Shown: positions 51,911-63,553, numbered from the stretch's first letter. The stretch is DNA of 64,000 nt from Pleodorina starrii (GCA_030267565.1 BRXU01000010.1:3034501-3098500); one strand, 5' to 3'. Program-made: numbers and translations. Notes: generated by a model not told the origin, from the sequence alone.

Positions 51911-53135
51911 CGCAATCCAGCAGCCCTGCAGCCCCGCAGCTTCGCAGTCTGTATCTCCGTCTTCGACCTGAGTGACACACCAGCACCCGACACACCGGCA
52001 GCTCCGGGCAGCACTCAACCCGACGCAGACCTAACACCAGCGGCAAATCCAGACCCCGGGATGCAGGCCGCCGGGGGGGCGGCCTCACCAGCAGCGTCTG
52101 ACCGCCTCCAGCCCGACCCCCGGGGGGGGCGGGTGCAGGCACCCGGGCCGCCAGTGGCCCACCCCTTTCCCCCCCAGGTGCCTGCCACTGTGCTCCCGTT
52201 CCCCAGTGCCGCCACTGCTGCCTCCAGCACAAGCCCGCCTGGGACGGCTGACCACCAGGCGTGGTGGCGACAGCCACAGCTGGCCGGTGGCCAGAAAGCA
52301 TCAGCAGCCTCCCAGCGGTCCTGCAGACCATCCAGGACGTGCAATCCCGGCGCCATTCCCCCTACCCCCGGGCTGGGGTTGGCGCCATCCCCCAGGGATG
52401 GGGCCCCAGCACCGGCGCCTCCCCCTTTCCCGGGACGGAGCAGACCACGCAGTCAGACCCACCAGGGACCGCCCCCCCAACCAGCTCTGCCACCCGAGGC
52501 AGCCCAGACCGCCCCTCCCCTTCAGGGCCGACGGACCCCTACAGGGCCCACACCTCCCCCCAGGCCGGTAGCACCGTGCGGTGGTGGCATCAGCAGCCGG
52601 GTGGCTTCCACCGCCAACACCAGTCCATCGACCCCTCCCCGGCCAGGGGTGGGCCCATGCAGTCCTTGTCGGCAGCGGCTGCCGCTGCACCTGATGGGGC
52701 TGGTCCGATGCTGACCCAGCCGCCACCCCAGGCCCAACCCACAGGCACCGCTGCCCACCACGGCCCCGGGGGGGGGGGGGCGACGAGCCCGAGCTGCCCC
52801 CTCAGCAGGTGCCCAGCCCCAGTCGGGCAGCTCGCAGCCCGCCACCCTTGCAGTCAGCCAGCAACCCCACGCAGCAGGCTGCCAGCCCTCCACCCCAGCC
52901 TCCGCCGGGCACCAGCACTGCCCCAGGCCCGGCACTGCCAGTCTCTGAGCTCGTCGTGTTGCGGACCGCCAGCCTGATTACAGCCACACTCAGCCAGTGG
53001 GCCCCCCCAGAAGACACCCTCGTTGCTGGGTACCACGACCAGTTCGTGGACTACTTCACGGAGTGCCCCCACCCAGCCTGCTCATCCGTCGCCTTATGGG
53101 CTGTTCTGTGACAGCTATTCATTCGCCACCACCCC
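51911..53135 (+). pseudogene. LINE-C ORF1 fragment, frameshifted
   Basis: Begins within the ORF1 middle (ISVFDLSDTPAPDTPAAPGS, compare LINE-A ISVFGLSDAPVTDSPAAP). It passes through Pro-rich linkers in at least three frames (51930-52700, 52261-52977, 52809-53111) and reaches ASLITATLSQWAPPEDTLVAGYHDQFVDYFTECPHPACSSVALWAVL, where TGA replaces a CGA-type codon. Sequence continues RQLFIRHHP-like to about 53135 and then inverts. Confidence 0.75.
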
Positions 53136-53778
53136 GAGCCCGGGGACCGAGCATCGATGAAGGAACGTGCGTGCCCGAGGGTGGGGTGCAGGCCAGGTAG
53201 GAAAGGGTCCAGGGAGCGCAGATGATCATGGTAGACCTTCAAAAAAACGCCGGCCGAGCTGCAATTGCTGGTCTCAGCTTTGATGGAGGGCTCCAGGACT
53301 GACTGGGCCGCGGCCTTCACGTCGGGCAGCACAGGCGGGCACCAGGGGGACAGCCAGCTGTGGTTCTGTGGCAGAAGGAGGGCGGCCAGGTCCGTTTCGC
53401 TGAGGGGTGCTGGAGGTGACAGGTCCAGCTGGTGCAGTGCCCGACAGCAGAAGGCTGCAACAACCGGGCGGGGGTCGACAACCTCTGGGGTCGCTAGCCG
53501 GGGGTGGTGACGAATAGCTGTCGCAGAACAGCCCATAAGGCGACGGATGAGCAGGCTGGGTGGGGGCACTCCGTGAAGTAGTCCACGAACTGGTCGTGGT
53601 ACCCAGCAACGAGGGTGTCTTCTGGGGGGGCCCACTGGCTGGGTGTGGCTGTAATCAGGCTGGCGGTCCGCAACACGACGAGCTCAGAGACCGGCAGTGC
53701 CAGGCCAGGGGCAGTGCTGGTGCCCGGCGAAGGCTGGCAGCCTGCTGTGTGGGGTTGCTGGCTGACTGCTGGGGTGGC
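53136..53778 (-). pseudogene. LINE ORF1 C-terminal fragment, inverted relative to 51911-53135
   Basis: Minus-strand ORF1: QWAPPEDTLVAGYHDQ, then HHPRLATPEVVDPRPVVAAFC, LPQNHSWLSPWCPPVLPDV, FLKVYHDHLRSLDPFLPGLHPTLGHARSF. The 53515-53778 part is an inverted repeat of about 52870-53130. The spacer between arms holds the ORF1 C-terminus missing from the plus copy. Confidence 0.75.
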
Positions 53779-54124
53779 AATAAGAACGGCCCGGGGCGAG
53801 GTAACACAACGCAGTTACCTGGGATATTACCTGAGGATTACCTGATATCTCCAGCAGAAATCAAGCGAGCACGTGGCCGCGTCACCGCCGACCAACCCCA
53901 ATGGACTGGCACAGGACAGCATGAGACCAACACAGACACACAGCCTGGACAGCACAAAAGGAACGATGGTTTACTCACCTGCGCTCACTGGAGAAAAGGA
54001 GTCGGCAAGAAGTGAAGGAAAGGGCGTGAGGAACGGCAATGGTGAGCGGCAATGTCAGTGAGGCAAGGAGTGAACAGGCAGGCAAGCAAAGCAAAATCAC
54101 ACGGTATCCCCTAGGAAGTGCCTG
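53779..54124. other. Unassigned spacer
   Basis: No coding or structural signal recognised beyond ordinary low-complexity GA-rich words near 53990-54060. Confidence 0.4.
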
Positions 54125-54190
54125 AGAGTTAGGGCACTGAATTGGTGACAGAGAGGTCACCAGTTCGATCCCGGCCTTCGCAGATGACTA
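54125..54190 (+). mobile_element. tRNA-related SINE head or tRNA pseudogene
   Basis: TGAGAGTTAGGGCA (box A-like, near 54121-54134) is followed about 25 bases later by CCAGTTCGATCCC (box B-like, near 54157-54169), the spacing of a pol III internal promoter. The arms do not close into a clean cloverleaf and no acceptor stem is evident, so this is a tRNA-derived element and not a working tRNA gene. Confidence 0.5.
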
Positions 54191-54780
54191 GGTGACCGAT
54201 GGGGGCCCTGGTGTGGGAACGAACAGCAGGTGACCGCATGGCTCTTTAGCCATGTCCCTGTCCCCTGCACTGGTAGAACTCATCACGGTTGAATGTTCAA
54301 CGATGATGTGTCTGGCATGTCTGGGAAGAATGCGTGCGGGTACATACCCAGATGTGATCCGAGTGAGACGGAGTCCAGACACTGAGTGGGTGGGAGAAGC
54401 AACCCATCTTAGTCAAAAAGGCGGTCACCGCGGTAATGGGCTGTACCCGCCGATGAGGCATCAGTCTGTTCCCTTAACCCACGCAAGGGCTTACGGTCCA
54501 GCGTAATACTTTCTTTCAAAAGCACACGGAAACCCACGAATGAGCTGGGGCGGCGACGCAGCAAAAGAGGGTGAAGTGGGAGAGTGGGGCGGATAAGAAG
54601 GGATACGGAAGGGCAAAAAGTACGACGGCAGGCGGCGAAAGGCGAAAGGGCAAAGGGAAAGAGAAAGGCAGAGAGAATGGCAAGGAGAACGGCAAAGGAA
54701 CAGTGGCTGGATGCAAGAGGAACGGATCGCGGGGTAGGGGAGAAGGGTGAGGAGGCAGAGGGGCATGGGTGAAGTCGAAG
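54191..54780. other. Unassigned region after the SINE head
   Basis: Purine-rich on the plus strand from about 54560 (GGCAAAAGG, GAAAGGCGAAAGGG words). Long minus-strand frames here are Pro/Ser/Leu-rich low complexity and have no family resemblance. Confidence 0.4.
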
Positions 54781-54782
54781 TG

Positions 54783-54870
54783 AGGGGAGAACGATGGCAG
54801 GATGGGAGGAGGGGAGAACGATGGCAGGATGGGAGTGGGGAAGGGGAGAATGATGGCAGGATGGGAGGTG
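54783..54870. repeat. Minisatellite GAGAAYGATGGCAGGATGGGAG
   Basis: Three copies of a 28-37-bp unit. It is followed at 54887-54935 by three short GTCGAAGGNGGCT-type repeats. Confidence 0.8.
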
Positions 54871-55149
54871 ACACGATGGAGGCCGTCGAAGGTGGCTGTC
54901 GAAGGGGGCTATCGAAGGTTGGCTGTCGGAGGAGGGAAACCAGACGGGGAAATGCAAGGGGGTGGGGGAGGAGGAAGGGGATGCTGACCGGGGGCGGGCC
55001 AACGTGTTGGCTCCCCACTGCACCGGCTGTGTGAGGTACCCACATGCATGAGGGGTACCCCACGATGGTAAGATGGCAGGGGTGATGCCGGGCAAGAAGT
55101 GCCAGTGAAGTGCAGAGCAAGGGGGAAGGGCGGGTACTACACGGTGGCA

Positions 55150-55345
55150 TTTGGGCAGGGGCAGAGCAGAGTAGGGGCAGGGCAGGGGCAGGGCAGGGGC
55201 AGGGCCGGGCAGGGGCAGGGGTGGGCAGGGGCAGGGGCGGGCAGGGCAAGGGGCAAGGCAGGGGCAGGGGGGTTGGTAGGCATGCGGCCCGGGGGTGGTG
55301 ACAGAACAAGCGGGGGCAAGGGCAGGGGGGAGGGGGGGGGAGGAG
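55150..55345 (+). repeat. G-rich minisatellite (GGGGCAGGGCA)n
   Basis: Runs of GGGGCAGGGCAGGGGCAGG with many G3-G4 tracts separated by CA or C, continuing into GGGGAGGGGGGGGAGG. The strand could form several G-quadruplexes. Confidence 0.85.
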
Positions 55346-55369
55346 ATGGATGCGGGGGTCAGCCGTTGG

Positions 55370-55908
55370 TGGGCTGGTGGGCTGCGAGCTGCCCGACTGG
55401 GGCTGGGCACCTGCTGAGGGGGCAGCTCGGGCTCGTCGCCCCCCCCACCCCGGGGCCGTGGTGGGCAGCGGTGCCTGTGGGCTGAGCCTGGGGCGGCGGC
55501 TGGGTCAGTGTGGGACCAGCCCCATCCCATCAGGTGCAGCGGCAGCCCGACGACGAGGGCTGCATGGGCCCACCCCTGGCCGGGGAGGGGTTGATGGACT
55601 GGTGTTGGCAGTGGAAGCCACCCGGCTGTTGATGCCACCACCGCATGGTGCTACCGGCCTGTGGGGGGGTGGGGGCCCTGTAGGGGCCCGGCGGCCCTGG
55701 GGGGGAGGGGCGGTCGGGACGGCCCCGGGTAGCAGAGCTGGCTAGGGGGGCGGTCCCTGGTGGGTCTGACTGCGCGGTCTGCTCCGTCCCGGGAAGGGGG
55801 GAGGCGCCAGTGCTGGGGCCCCATCCCGGGGGGATGGCGCCAATCCCAGCCCGGGGGTAGGGGGAATGGTGCCGGGTCTGCACATCCTGGACAGTCTGCA
55901 AGCTGCTG
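55370..55908 (-). pseudogene. LINE ORF1 linker fragment (minus)
   Basis: Matches the Pro-rich middle of LINE ORF1 in minus orientation (TPPQAGSTMRWWHQQPGGFHCQHQ, compare plus strand 52560-52640). Frames are broken. It abuts an oppositely oriented ORF1 fragment at 55909. Confidence 0.65.
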
Positions 55909-56960
55909 ATGGGGCAGGCCGTCACAGTTGAGGCCGCCAAGGCAGCCACCTGGGACGCCTGGTGTGAGGCAGCAGTCACAGCCACCCAAGCCGCTAGCCC
56001 GGGCACTTTCGCCAGCCTCAATGCCCATGGCCAGGGGGGCCAGCGGGGACTAGTGCTCAACCCTGCTCCTGGCCTGCAGGCCGAGAATGCAGCTGGGGCC
56101 TTCCTCCGGCTGGGCACACTGCCCGTCACCATCGGGATGGCAATGATCGAGGTGCCTCTCCAGCGGCACTTCAAGATCGCCCGCCCCCATTCGCATATAA
56201 TCGTCATCAAGGGCCTCCCCGGCGCCTACACCCTGGAGGGTGTCACCGGGGCCTTCCTGTTCTGCGCAGGCCTGGCGGACAACACCACCCACGGGCGGGA
56301 CATGGTCGTGGGGGAAGTGCTGGGCCTCGGGCCAGGCGGCCTGCCCAATGCCTTCCATCTGGTGGCCTTTATGGACGCCCCACCATCAGACCTCACCCAC
56401 CTCACCCTCCCCCCGGCCTTCAAGATCGACCAGCTGACGGTCCACATGACGGCCTACGACATGCGGGATGTGCCAGCACCCGACCCGCCAGCAGCCCAAG
56501 GCAGCACCCAACCTGCCGCAGGCCTCACACCAGCATTGCAGGCAGCGCCCGGTGCAACAGCAGCGGCGGACAACACCCACCCAGCCGCCAAGCCCGCACC
56601 CACAGCCGCCCCGGCCCTCGGGATGCAGGCCGCCTTGGGGGTGACCGCACCGGCAGCAGGCGACAACCCCGGCCCCCTGCCAGCACCAGCGCAGGCACCC
56701 AGGCCGCCGCCGGCCCACCCCACTGGCCCACCCCCCACCCCCCACCCCCCACGGTGGGATCTGTGCCCCCAGCCCCAGCCCTGCCCCGGCTGCCCTCAGC
56801 CCTAGCTCCCCTGGGATGGCTGATGGCCAGGCGTGGTGGTTCCAGCCCCAGATGGCGGATGCCCCAGCAGCCTCCCAGCTGTACTGCAGACCATCCAGGA
56901 CGCACAGACCTGGCACCCCTCACAGGGTGTCCCTTGCAGGATGTCCCTTGCAGAAAAAAA
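55909..56960 (+). pseudogene. LINE ORF1 N-terminal conserved block (plus)
   Basis: The open frame 55909-56805 (298 aa) matches LINE-A ORF1 residues about 95-420: AATWDAWCEAAVTATQAASPG, QRGLVLNPAPGLQAENAAGAFLR, HIIVIKGLPGAYTLEGVTGAFLFCAGL, PNAFHLVAFMDAPPSD, PAFKIDQLTVHMTAYDMRD, then a Pro/Ala-rich linker. In this copy the region between FCAGL and FHLVAFM reads cleanly (GRDMVVGEVLGLGPGG), which helps define the intact ORF1. After 56805 ORF1-like sequence continues in other frames. It stops near a duplicated GTCCCTTGCAG followed by A8 (56955-56962) that resembles the LINE terminus. Confidence 0.8.
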
Positions 56961-57858
56961 AGGGCAGGCGGGGGACTTGCACTCCACCCGGCCTGCACCC
57001 TGGCTCTGCGGGAGCTCCTTGATCGCCTGAGGCCGACTGGTCGGGCTGTGCTGGGCTGCAGAGCAGCTGAGCTGGACAGGGCAGCAAGGGCACACTGCAC
57101 AGGCAAAGCACCCCACCTCCACCCCTCAGCCGCCCATCCCTGAACCCACAGAGCACCCCGGACGCGAAGCGGCACCCACCTACGCGACAAGAGCCAGCCT
57201 CACCCCACCTAAAACCAGCCCCCAAAGCAGGCAGAGGAGGACCCCACGCCGGACAGCCAAGACACCCACCAACAGCACCCCGCACGGACGAACCAACCCC
57301 GGGCCCTGCCAGAAACCAACCACAAATTCCACAGGCCGCTAGGCTCCAAACGCAGGCTCCACGGAAGGCGTCCAGCACCGCAGCTCCACGATGTCGGCCA
57401 CCACAAGCGACCGGAAGGCCCACCGCGCCAGACGCCCAAGAAAACGTCACCAGAAACAGGCTTAGCTGCAAGCTTTCGCAGCGCCCGGCCTGGCGCTGCG
57501 TCGGGCTGGAAACGCGAGGATGATTGCTGTGGTCGCCGAGGGCGCACTCGGGAAAACGCGCAAATCGCGCGCCCAGCTCCACGACAAAGAAGAAGGAGAA
57601 TAACTAAGATAGGAGGCGCGCCGTGCGCCCTGATTGGAGCGCCGAGTCCTGAAGTCGCCGGTCCGATGGCGGCTGTGGCGACCAGAGACAAAACCGCCGC
57701 TGCCGCAGGTCGCGCCGCTGGAACAACCAAGCGTAAGGAAGCAAGGTGGCCTAAATGAAGGCGTAAAACGCGCAGCCTGTTGTTGAAGTCGCAGTTGCCG
57801 AGTGAGGCATTGCCAGCAGCAACAAAATGCCGACGAGGTGTTGAAGTATTGAAGTATT
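56961..57858. other. Unassigned region
   Basis: GC-rich to about 57700, then moderate GC. Frames on both strands (for example minus 57730-57209, 173 aa) show no recognisable domain, no repeat match within the window and no clear gene structure. Confidence 0.4.
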
Positions 57859-57945
57859 GTAAGCTATAAGCTATCAGCTATAAGTATACAACGATATGTG
57901 GTACTTCGCACTGCGCTATAAGCTATAAGCTATAAGCGCTGCAGC
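57859..57945. repeat. 7-bp tandem repeat (AGCTATA)n, two blocks
   Basis: 57859-57886 (AAGCTATAAGCTATCAGCTATA) and 57914-57938 (GCTATAAGCTATAAGCTATAA). It directly borders a LINE fragment. Confidence 0.85.
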
Positions 57946-58265
57946 GAGCCTGGCTGTGGGCGGTCTGGTGCCACTACCACAGGGCGGAACCAGATGACCA
58001 TCCGTCGGCCACGGTGGTGGGCTGCATCATTGGGGAGCTACAGCGCCTCATGTGGGCCCATTTCAGCAAGGCCGCACTCTCCGAGGAGACCCTGGCGGGG
58101 CTGCCATGGATGGAGCCACATCAAGGCGCAGCTGAAGCCCGGCCGCCTGGACGCCTTCGAAGCCTCCTGGGCACATGAAGGCGTCCTCTTCTCAGTACAG
58201 AGGGTGGCGGGCAGCAGCCCGCGTCTGCAGGTTCGCCTGTCCCTGGCGGCCCCAGTCCCAGCACT
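57946..58265 (+). pseudogene. LINE ORF2 C-terminal fragment
   Basis: Plus-strand match to zf-RVT-distal ORF2 (AWLWAVWCHYHRAEPDDHPSATVVGCIIGELQRLMWAHFS type reading, then KPGRLDAFEASWAHEGVLFSVQRVAGSS). A few indels break the frame near 58110. It is truncated at both ends. Confidence 0.75.
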
Positions 58266-58629
58266 GCAGGTGGCAAGGGGGTGGAGGCAAGACATACACC
58301 GGGTGAGGAGGGTGGTGAAGGTGGAAAGGTGGTGGGGGAGGTTGGTGTGGAGGCGTTCATAATCTCAGGCTTGGCGGCCTTGGAGAGTGGCGGCCTTGGA
58401 AGAGAGGCAGAACCAGGGCTCAAAGCCCGGCAGGCGCTGGCGCCAGAGAGTGGTGAAGACGGGGACGTCAGCATGGAGGACAGCGGTAACAAGGTCGCTG
58501 ATGGTGGTGGAGGAGCAGTTGTGAGAGCAGGCAAGGTAGCGCATGGAGGGCGGGGTCTTGTGCATCTGGAGGGTGCTGGCATAGTAATAAGCGGGGTGGA
58601 GGGTGAGGTTGTATGAGGGTGGGGGCCCA

Positions 58630-59030
58630 GGGGGCGGCTACCGAAGGGGCCAGGTGCTGCAATGCCGTGACGAGGGCAGCTGCGGCACCCTCTGGCGGTT
58701 GAGCTGCAGGGGTGGCGGCGGCCCGGGGGGGGGGGAGGTGGCGGTCGGAGCTGGCGCCGCGGTGGTGACGGTGGTGGCGGAAGCCGGTGCGGTGCACGCC
58801 CGGCAGGCAGCGGGGCCAGGCCAGCACCTCCCGGCCGGCACCGTCCAGTGCAGGGCCCACTTTGTCAGGGGCTGCCCGGAGGCCCGGTGAAAGACGCCCA
58901 TAAGCGCCAGGAAGCGGGGCAGGTCCGAGGCTGCTGCCAGGAAGGGACCGAAGTTGTCGGCATCCTGCCAGGAAGGGGGTGCAGTCGGCATACTGGGAGG
59001 CTGGGAGGGACCGGGTGGCAGCCGGCCCCG
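58630..59030 (-). pseudogene. Second LINE family: reverse transcriptase fragment
   Basis: Minus-strand peptides across two frames: QYADCTPFLAG (degenerate YADD motif), then DADNFGPFLAAASDLPRFLALMGVFHRASGQPLTKWALHW, the region after the catalytic motif of LINE RTs (F..ASG..LN..K). It differs from LINE-A. It is followed by a Pro-rich low-complexity stretch to about 58400. Confidence 0.55.
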
Positions 59031-59099
59031 CGCCCACTGGGATACCGACACCCTTCAGCCAGGACATCTGAGCGTATCCTTGGGGCCAACGTACCCTAC

Positions 59100-59420
59100 C
59101 AACGGACTGGCCTGTTAAGTCTTGGCTTAACTGGCGGGTGATGCATTTTGTGCAAAAGTTAAGCACTTGCTTAGCATGTCGCGTTTTTGACTTAAAGGTG
59201 ACTTATGGGTGACTTAATGACTTGAGGAAGTTGACTAAGGTGCTGTGATCGCGCGCAATCATGGCATGCTTAACGGATGCTTAAAACATGCACAAATGTA
59301 GTTACTTACTTAGCGCACCAGAACTGCTTAACTTAACAACGTCCAACTGAACTCACGTGCATTTACGAATGCTTGCTTAATTTGGCTTAACTTCTAGCCG
59401 TTGCACGCATTATATACACG
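59100..59420. other. TTAA-dense segment
   Basis: About a dozen CTTAA/TTAAG words in 320 bp (GCTTAAC, GACTTAAAGG, GCTTAAAACATG, CTTAACTTAAC). Like 23090-23500. No ORF. Confidence 0.5.
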
Positions 59421-61635
59421 TGGCTGCATTTATGCTTTGATTACAGTGATCTGCATGCTTTCTTACTATTATTGGTGTCTGCGAGCAGGGACAGCTAGCT
59501 GACCAGTGGATAGCAGCCAGACCTGTTACATTTCACCTGATAATTGTCGTCTGTGTGTGGCCACTAACCCAGCAGCCGCGGACTGCCACAAACTCTGCAC
59601 GACCTCGGCATCGAACTGACCATGAAACGGCCAGCATATGATAGGGTGACGACCCCCAAGCACACCATCTACATACTTACGTAAGCATCGATAGCACCCT
59701 ATCCTCACCCCACCACATGCACAAATGATGAAGCACGGTGGGGTCACATGTGTTTAACTACTGTTGCAAGCCCCAAGCACACAACTGCTTATGGACTCCA
59801 CTCTTTGCAACCTGCACGGCCTGCCATCACAAATCAAGCCCCCCCCCACCACTGGCTGCCGTGCCACCGAAACGGCCAGTCGACCTGCACATACACTGGG
59901 GACGAAACAATTCAGTATGTGGTCCCAGGGGCATGAGTGAATACTACCACCACTGCACACCACTACTGCAAACTCACCAGGCGGAAGCATTTCACCCGAC
60001 CGTGGTGGCAGGTAGACCTTGTCACGCACGGAAGCTGCTGTTATTCCCAATGACCAGGAGCTTTACCGTGTCGGTTGACTTGGTGGACTCGTCCTGCACG
60101 CAGAAGTAAGGGAAGCCCATTAGCATTGAAGATAAAATCTCGCTCACTTCTAATATATGTATTCACACAGGCAGATGTGCGCATTCTGTTTGCAACTGTG
60201 CCAGACATACGGGTAGAGATATATGGTCAGGGCCGAAGGCCTGCACAGGCAGCACTTACAACCCCGTGGTCCTCGTGTGTCCTCTGCAGAACACGACCAG
60301 CTGGCCAGCTGGCTCTCTTGTTAGATCTGGGGTCGGAAGCCCACGGTAACCCCTACTCTACTTACGTGTGAGCTGCAGACATGCAGCGAGCTGCTGGTCT
60401 TGCTCTTGGCCGCTAGCTCCCCCAGCACAGTCCACTCCAAGGCCAGTCCACTTGTTCACTCCAAAGCCGCTAGCTCCATCTCCGTGCACTCCTAATCCAT
60501 GCTGAACTGCGTTGCGGAAGGGCATTGGGTTGATTACATTAGGGACGGAAAATGCTTAGCTACACAGCTGTTAAAGACCATTGGCGCCAGTTATTAAGAC
60601 TGTTATCCTTACATGTCTCACTCCTGGAATCGGTCCCTTGACATAGTTCCGGCGTGGAAGAGACTGCCCACACAGCAGTCGATTGGTACTCGGCGAACAG
60701 CTTGACCTTGTCGATGAGTCTGATAATTACTGAAGCTTGTGTCACATGGTTACCAGTTACCTGAGGCAACCCTGCGAGCAGAACTTGAACTTATTGAAGC
60801 ACTCGCCTTGCTCTGACTTTGTTATCGGCAGTCAAGAAGAAGCGTGCAGCCAAGATGAAAGTAGTGCACTATTCCCAATGTATGTTTATTATACTCTATA
60901 TAAGTTGAACGTAGAAGGAAAGTAGAATTGCCAGCAACATGTAAAGTGGGACGGGCATTGGTTTCCGTACTGACCTCGGGCTCCTCGCTCTTCTGAGCCA
61001 TTAACACTTATGGACGTAAATGGACAAATCTACAACACAAATTATTAACGTAATTGACGAAGTCATAGCAACAGACTGTAGAGATACGGAGGCCATGGAT
61101 ACTTCATATAACCACCATATCACATTTCATTACTACACGATTTTATAAAAACTAAGAGTTGTGCAAAGCCTAAGAGTTGAGCCTAAGAGTTGTGCAAAAT
61201 CAAGGCGGCACTGAAATCCTGACACCAAGCAATAAGTAAACGTCGAGCCGTGTCGAGCTTTTTGTCAAAAAAAGGTACACTCAAGTGTGGATATTTGGAA
61301 TCCAGGTTTAATTCATCGGGGTGGAGGGTGAAGTTTGTAGACGGCGTGCCGTATTTTGCCTGTATTTTGTATGTAGTCTGACGACGGTCGAGACATCTGG
61401 CCTCTGGTGGTGCTGAGCAGTATCGGAATCTGTCTGATACTCATTCAGGGCTGCACTTCACTTCTCGGTCTGAGTCCGGTTGAGAGTGTTCTCTCCTACG
61501 GAGATTCTACAATTGATGTACTACAAGCGTGATCTGCGCACGGTCCACGAAGCTCGTGGTTATTTAAAAATGCTGATCGCATCTCTCAATCGGCGGTTTT
61601 ATTTCACTGCCACCACAGCAGTGGACTATCTTAGT
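59421..61635. other. Anonymous lower-GC region
   Basis: No convincing gene, element end or RNA structure seen. A short duplicated GCCTAAGAGTTG (61168-61193) is the only local repeat noticed. Confidence 0.5.
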
Positions 61636-61639
61636 ACTT

Positions 61640-61842
61640 TTCATTACACAACAAGCAGTGCCTGGGCAATGGCGAGGTAGAGGAGCGGGGCCAGGGTACA
61701 GCCCTGCCGGACACCCGAGGTGATGGGCACCCCAGCAGAGCGGAACCCGTTGACCAGGGCGGCAGCGCCGGTGTCCGCGTGGAGCAGCCGCACCCACCGG
61801 AGGAACTCCGGACCGACGCCCAGGGTTTCCAGGCAGGCCCAT
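61640..61842 (-). pseudogene. LINE reverse transcriptase fragment (GVRQGC motif)
   Basis: Minus-strand translation gives FLRWVRLLHADTG, ALVNGFRSAGVPI and then GVRQGCTLAPLLYLAIAQAL, ending in TAA at about 61646. This is RT motif region 3-4 of LINE proteins (G.RQGC.L.P.L). There is no start codon or flanking RT sequence, so it is an isolated relic. It is close to LINE-A's NGLQQGSTLSPVLW but a different family. Confidence 0.75.
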
Positions 61843-63553
61843 CAGCTACCGGTACACGGAGCCTGACGAGGCACCTGCTGGTCAATGGCCGCTTGTTCGC
61901 CAACGACGAGCACAACAAATTGACGTGCTACCTGCTACGACAACATTACCCTGCAGGTACACAGCTTTGCATGCCGTCACAACCTTCGAAAGGGCAAGAC
62001 AGGGAATGCCGTCATAACAACAACTCTGCATGCTGCCTCTTCAGCTCACAATGCGACGCATGTCTACCCGTGGTGTTACACGCCGTCTAGATAGCTAGTG
62101 CCTATCCTTATTCCTCATGCCCCAGCCTCAACCCTATGGCCCCCGTCCTCGTCATGCACCAACACAGGTCATGGCCAACTCAAAACTCGCCAACATGGCC
62201 GAACCAGCCTGTACCCTTGGCACCATGCTGGGTATACACTGCATCCAGGGCGGACGAGCTCTGATCGGCTGCCTGCAGCTGTTACTTGGCTGGCGAGTGG
62301 CGACCCGCCGGGTGCTGGGCAGCTAGGGTGGCGTATGCTGCTGCTTGCTTTGCAGCCCAGACCCCAGAGGTCAGCCACCTGCTCCAGGACATGCTGAGGG
62401 TGGAGGCGATCAGCCACTCCTCATCACGGGCACCATACCATTTCCCGCCACGCACCTACCTGGGTTGATAATGTTGAGGCAGTGGGAGTTGGGCCACAAA
62501 CCCCAAGTGTCCATTTGCAATGCTCAGCAACCCTAGGCCTGGCCTGGTCATCAGCCGTACTAGCCTGCACGTGGCGGCCTTGTCGGCGGTTGATAGCTGC
62601 TGGAGTGCAACGACGAAATCAGCCACCCTACCTGCCGCCGCTGGCACACCAACCAGTGTCACAGCGCCGTGACTGGACCATGGAAGCCAATGCTGTGACA
62701 TCCCTCTGCCTGGTTACGCCTTTGCCATGCGGCGGCGAGTCCTACCGGTTGAGTCTGACCGGTCGACGGTCCAGCCATGATCAGAGCGGCGGTTGTGGAA
62801 GATAGGACTTCCCCGGGATGTGGAGCAGAGTACTCCGACCTGGTCGGTGTGGCAGGCAGGTGGTGGCCGCCCATAATATATAGTCGTATCCATTCCGTTA
62901 CAGTCATACAGCCACATAGCAGCGTTACAACAAGGCGGGTAGAACAAGGCGGGTAGAAATCACGCCTTGCTTGAGCACTAAGGAAAGCTCCCATCGAGTC
63001 ATGCCATCGGGCACAGACTTTGAGCGCCACGCTCTGTAGGGAATTTAATAGAAATGGATGAGCGTGGCGTTGGATATAATGATAATGCATGATGAAAAAC
63101 CACGTCGATGCAGTGCATGGCGAGCTGGCCCGCCATGGGGCCTACTCTGCAAGAGCCTGGAGCCCACTGGAACATACGCCCACACATAAACAACAATGCG
63201 GTCGTGACACAAAACACCCGTCAGCATTTCAGTTGATCCATGGTACCGTAACTACTCCACGATTACAAGTCTCGCTCAGCGAAACACACACACGACGTGT
63301 GCGTAGAGGCGCGCCTACCATAACCAGCGAAAATACCGCAAGAGCGGCGCCTGCTGAGAACACCGGATACGTCACACAAATGCCAGGGCGTGGCGTACAT
63401 TTATGGCGGTTAATAAGTTGGACAGCCAATCAGTCAGTCAGCCAGTTCGTCAGGCTGCCCCCTTCCAGCCGGTCGGTCAGATAGTCATCGGGCTGGGTGA
63501 GTTTCGAATGAATTCGTCTGCCACTCATTCGTCTAAACATCAGATCCCCACCT
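61843..63553. other. Anonymous region
   Basis: No supported gene. A 14-bp tandem AACAAGGCGGGTAG occurs twice at about 62930-62957. Confidence 0.5.

Noticed and set aside
54409..55641. 410-codon minus-strand frame
   Set aside because: Pro/Ser/Leu low-complexity translation of minisatellites fused to a LINE ORF1 linker. No domain.
57209..57730. Possible host exon on the minus strand
   Set aside because: No recognisable domain, splice structure or neighbouring exons. Composition alone does not support a gene.
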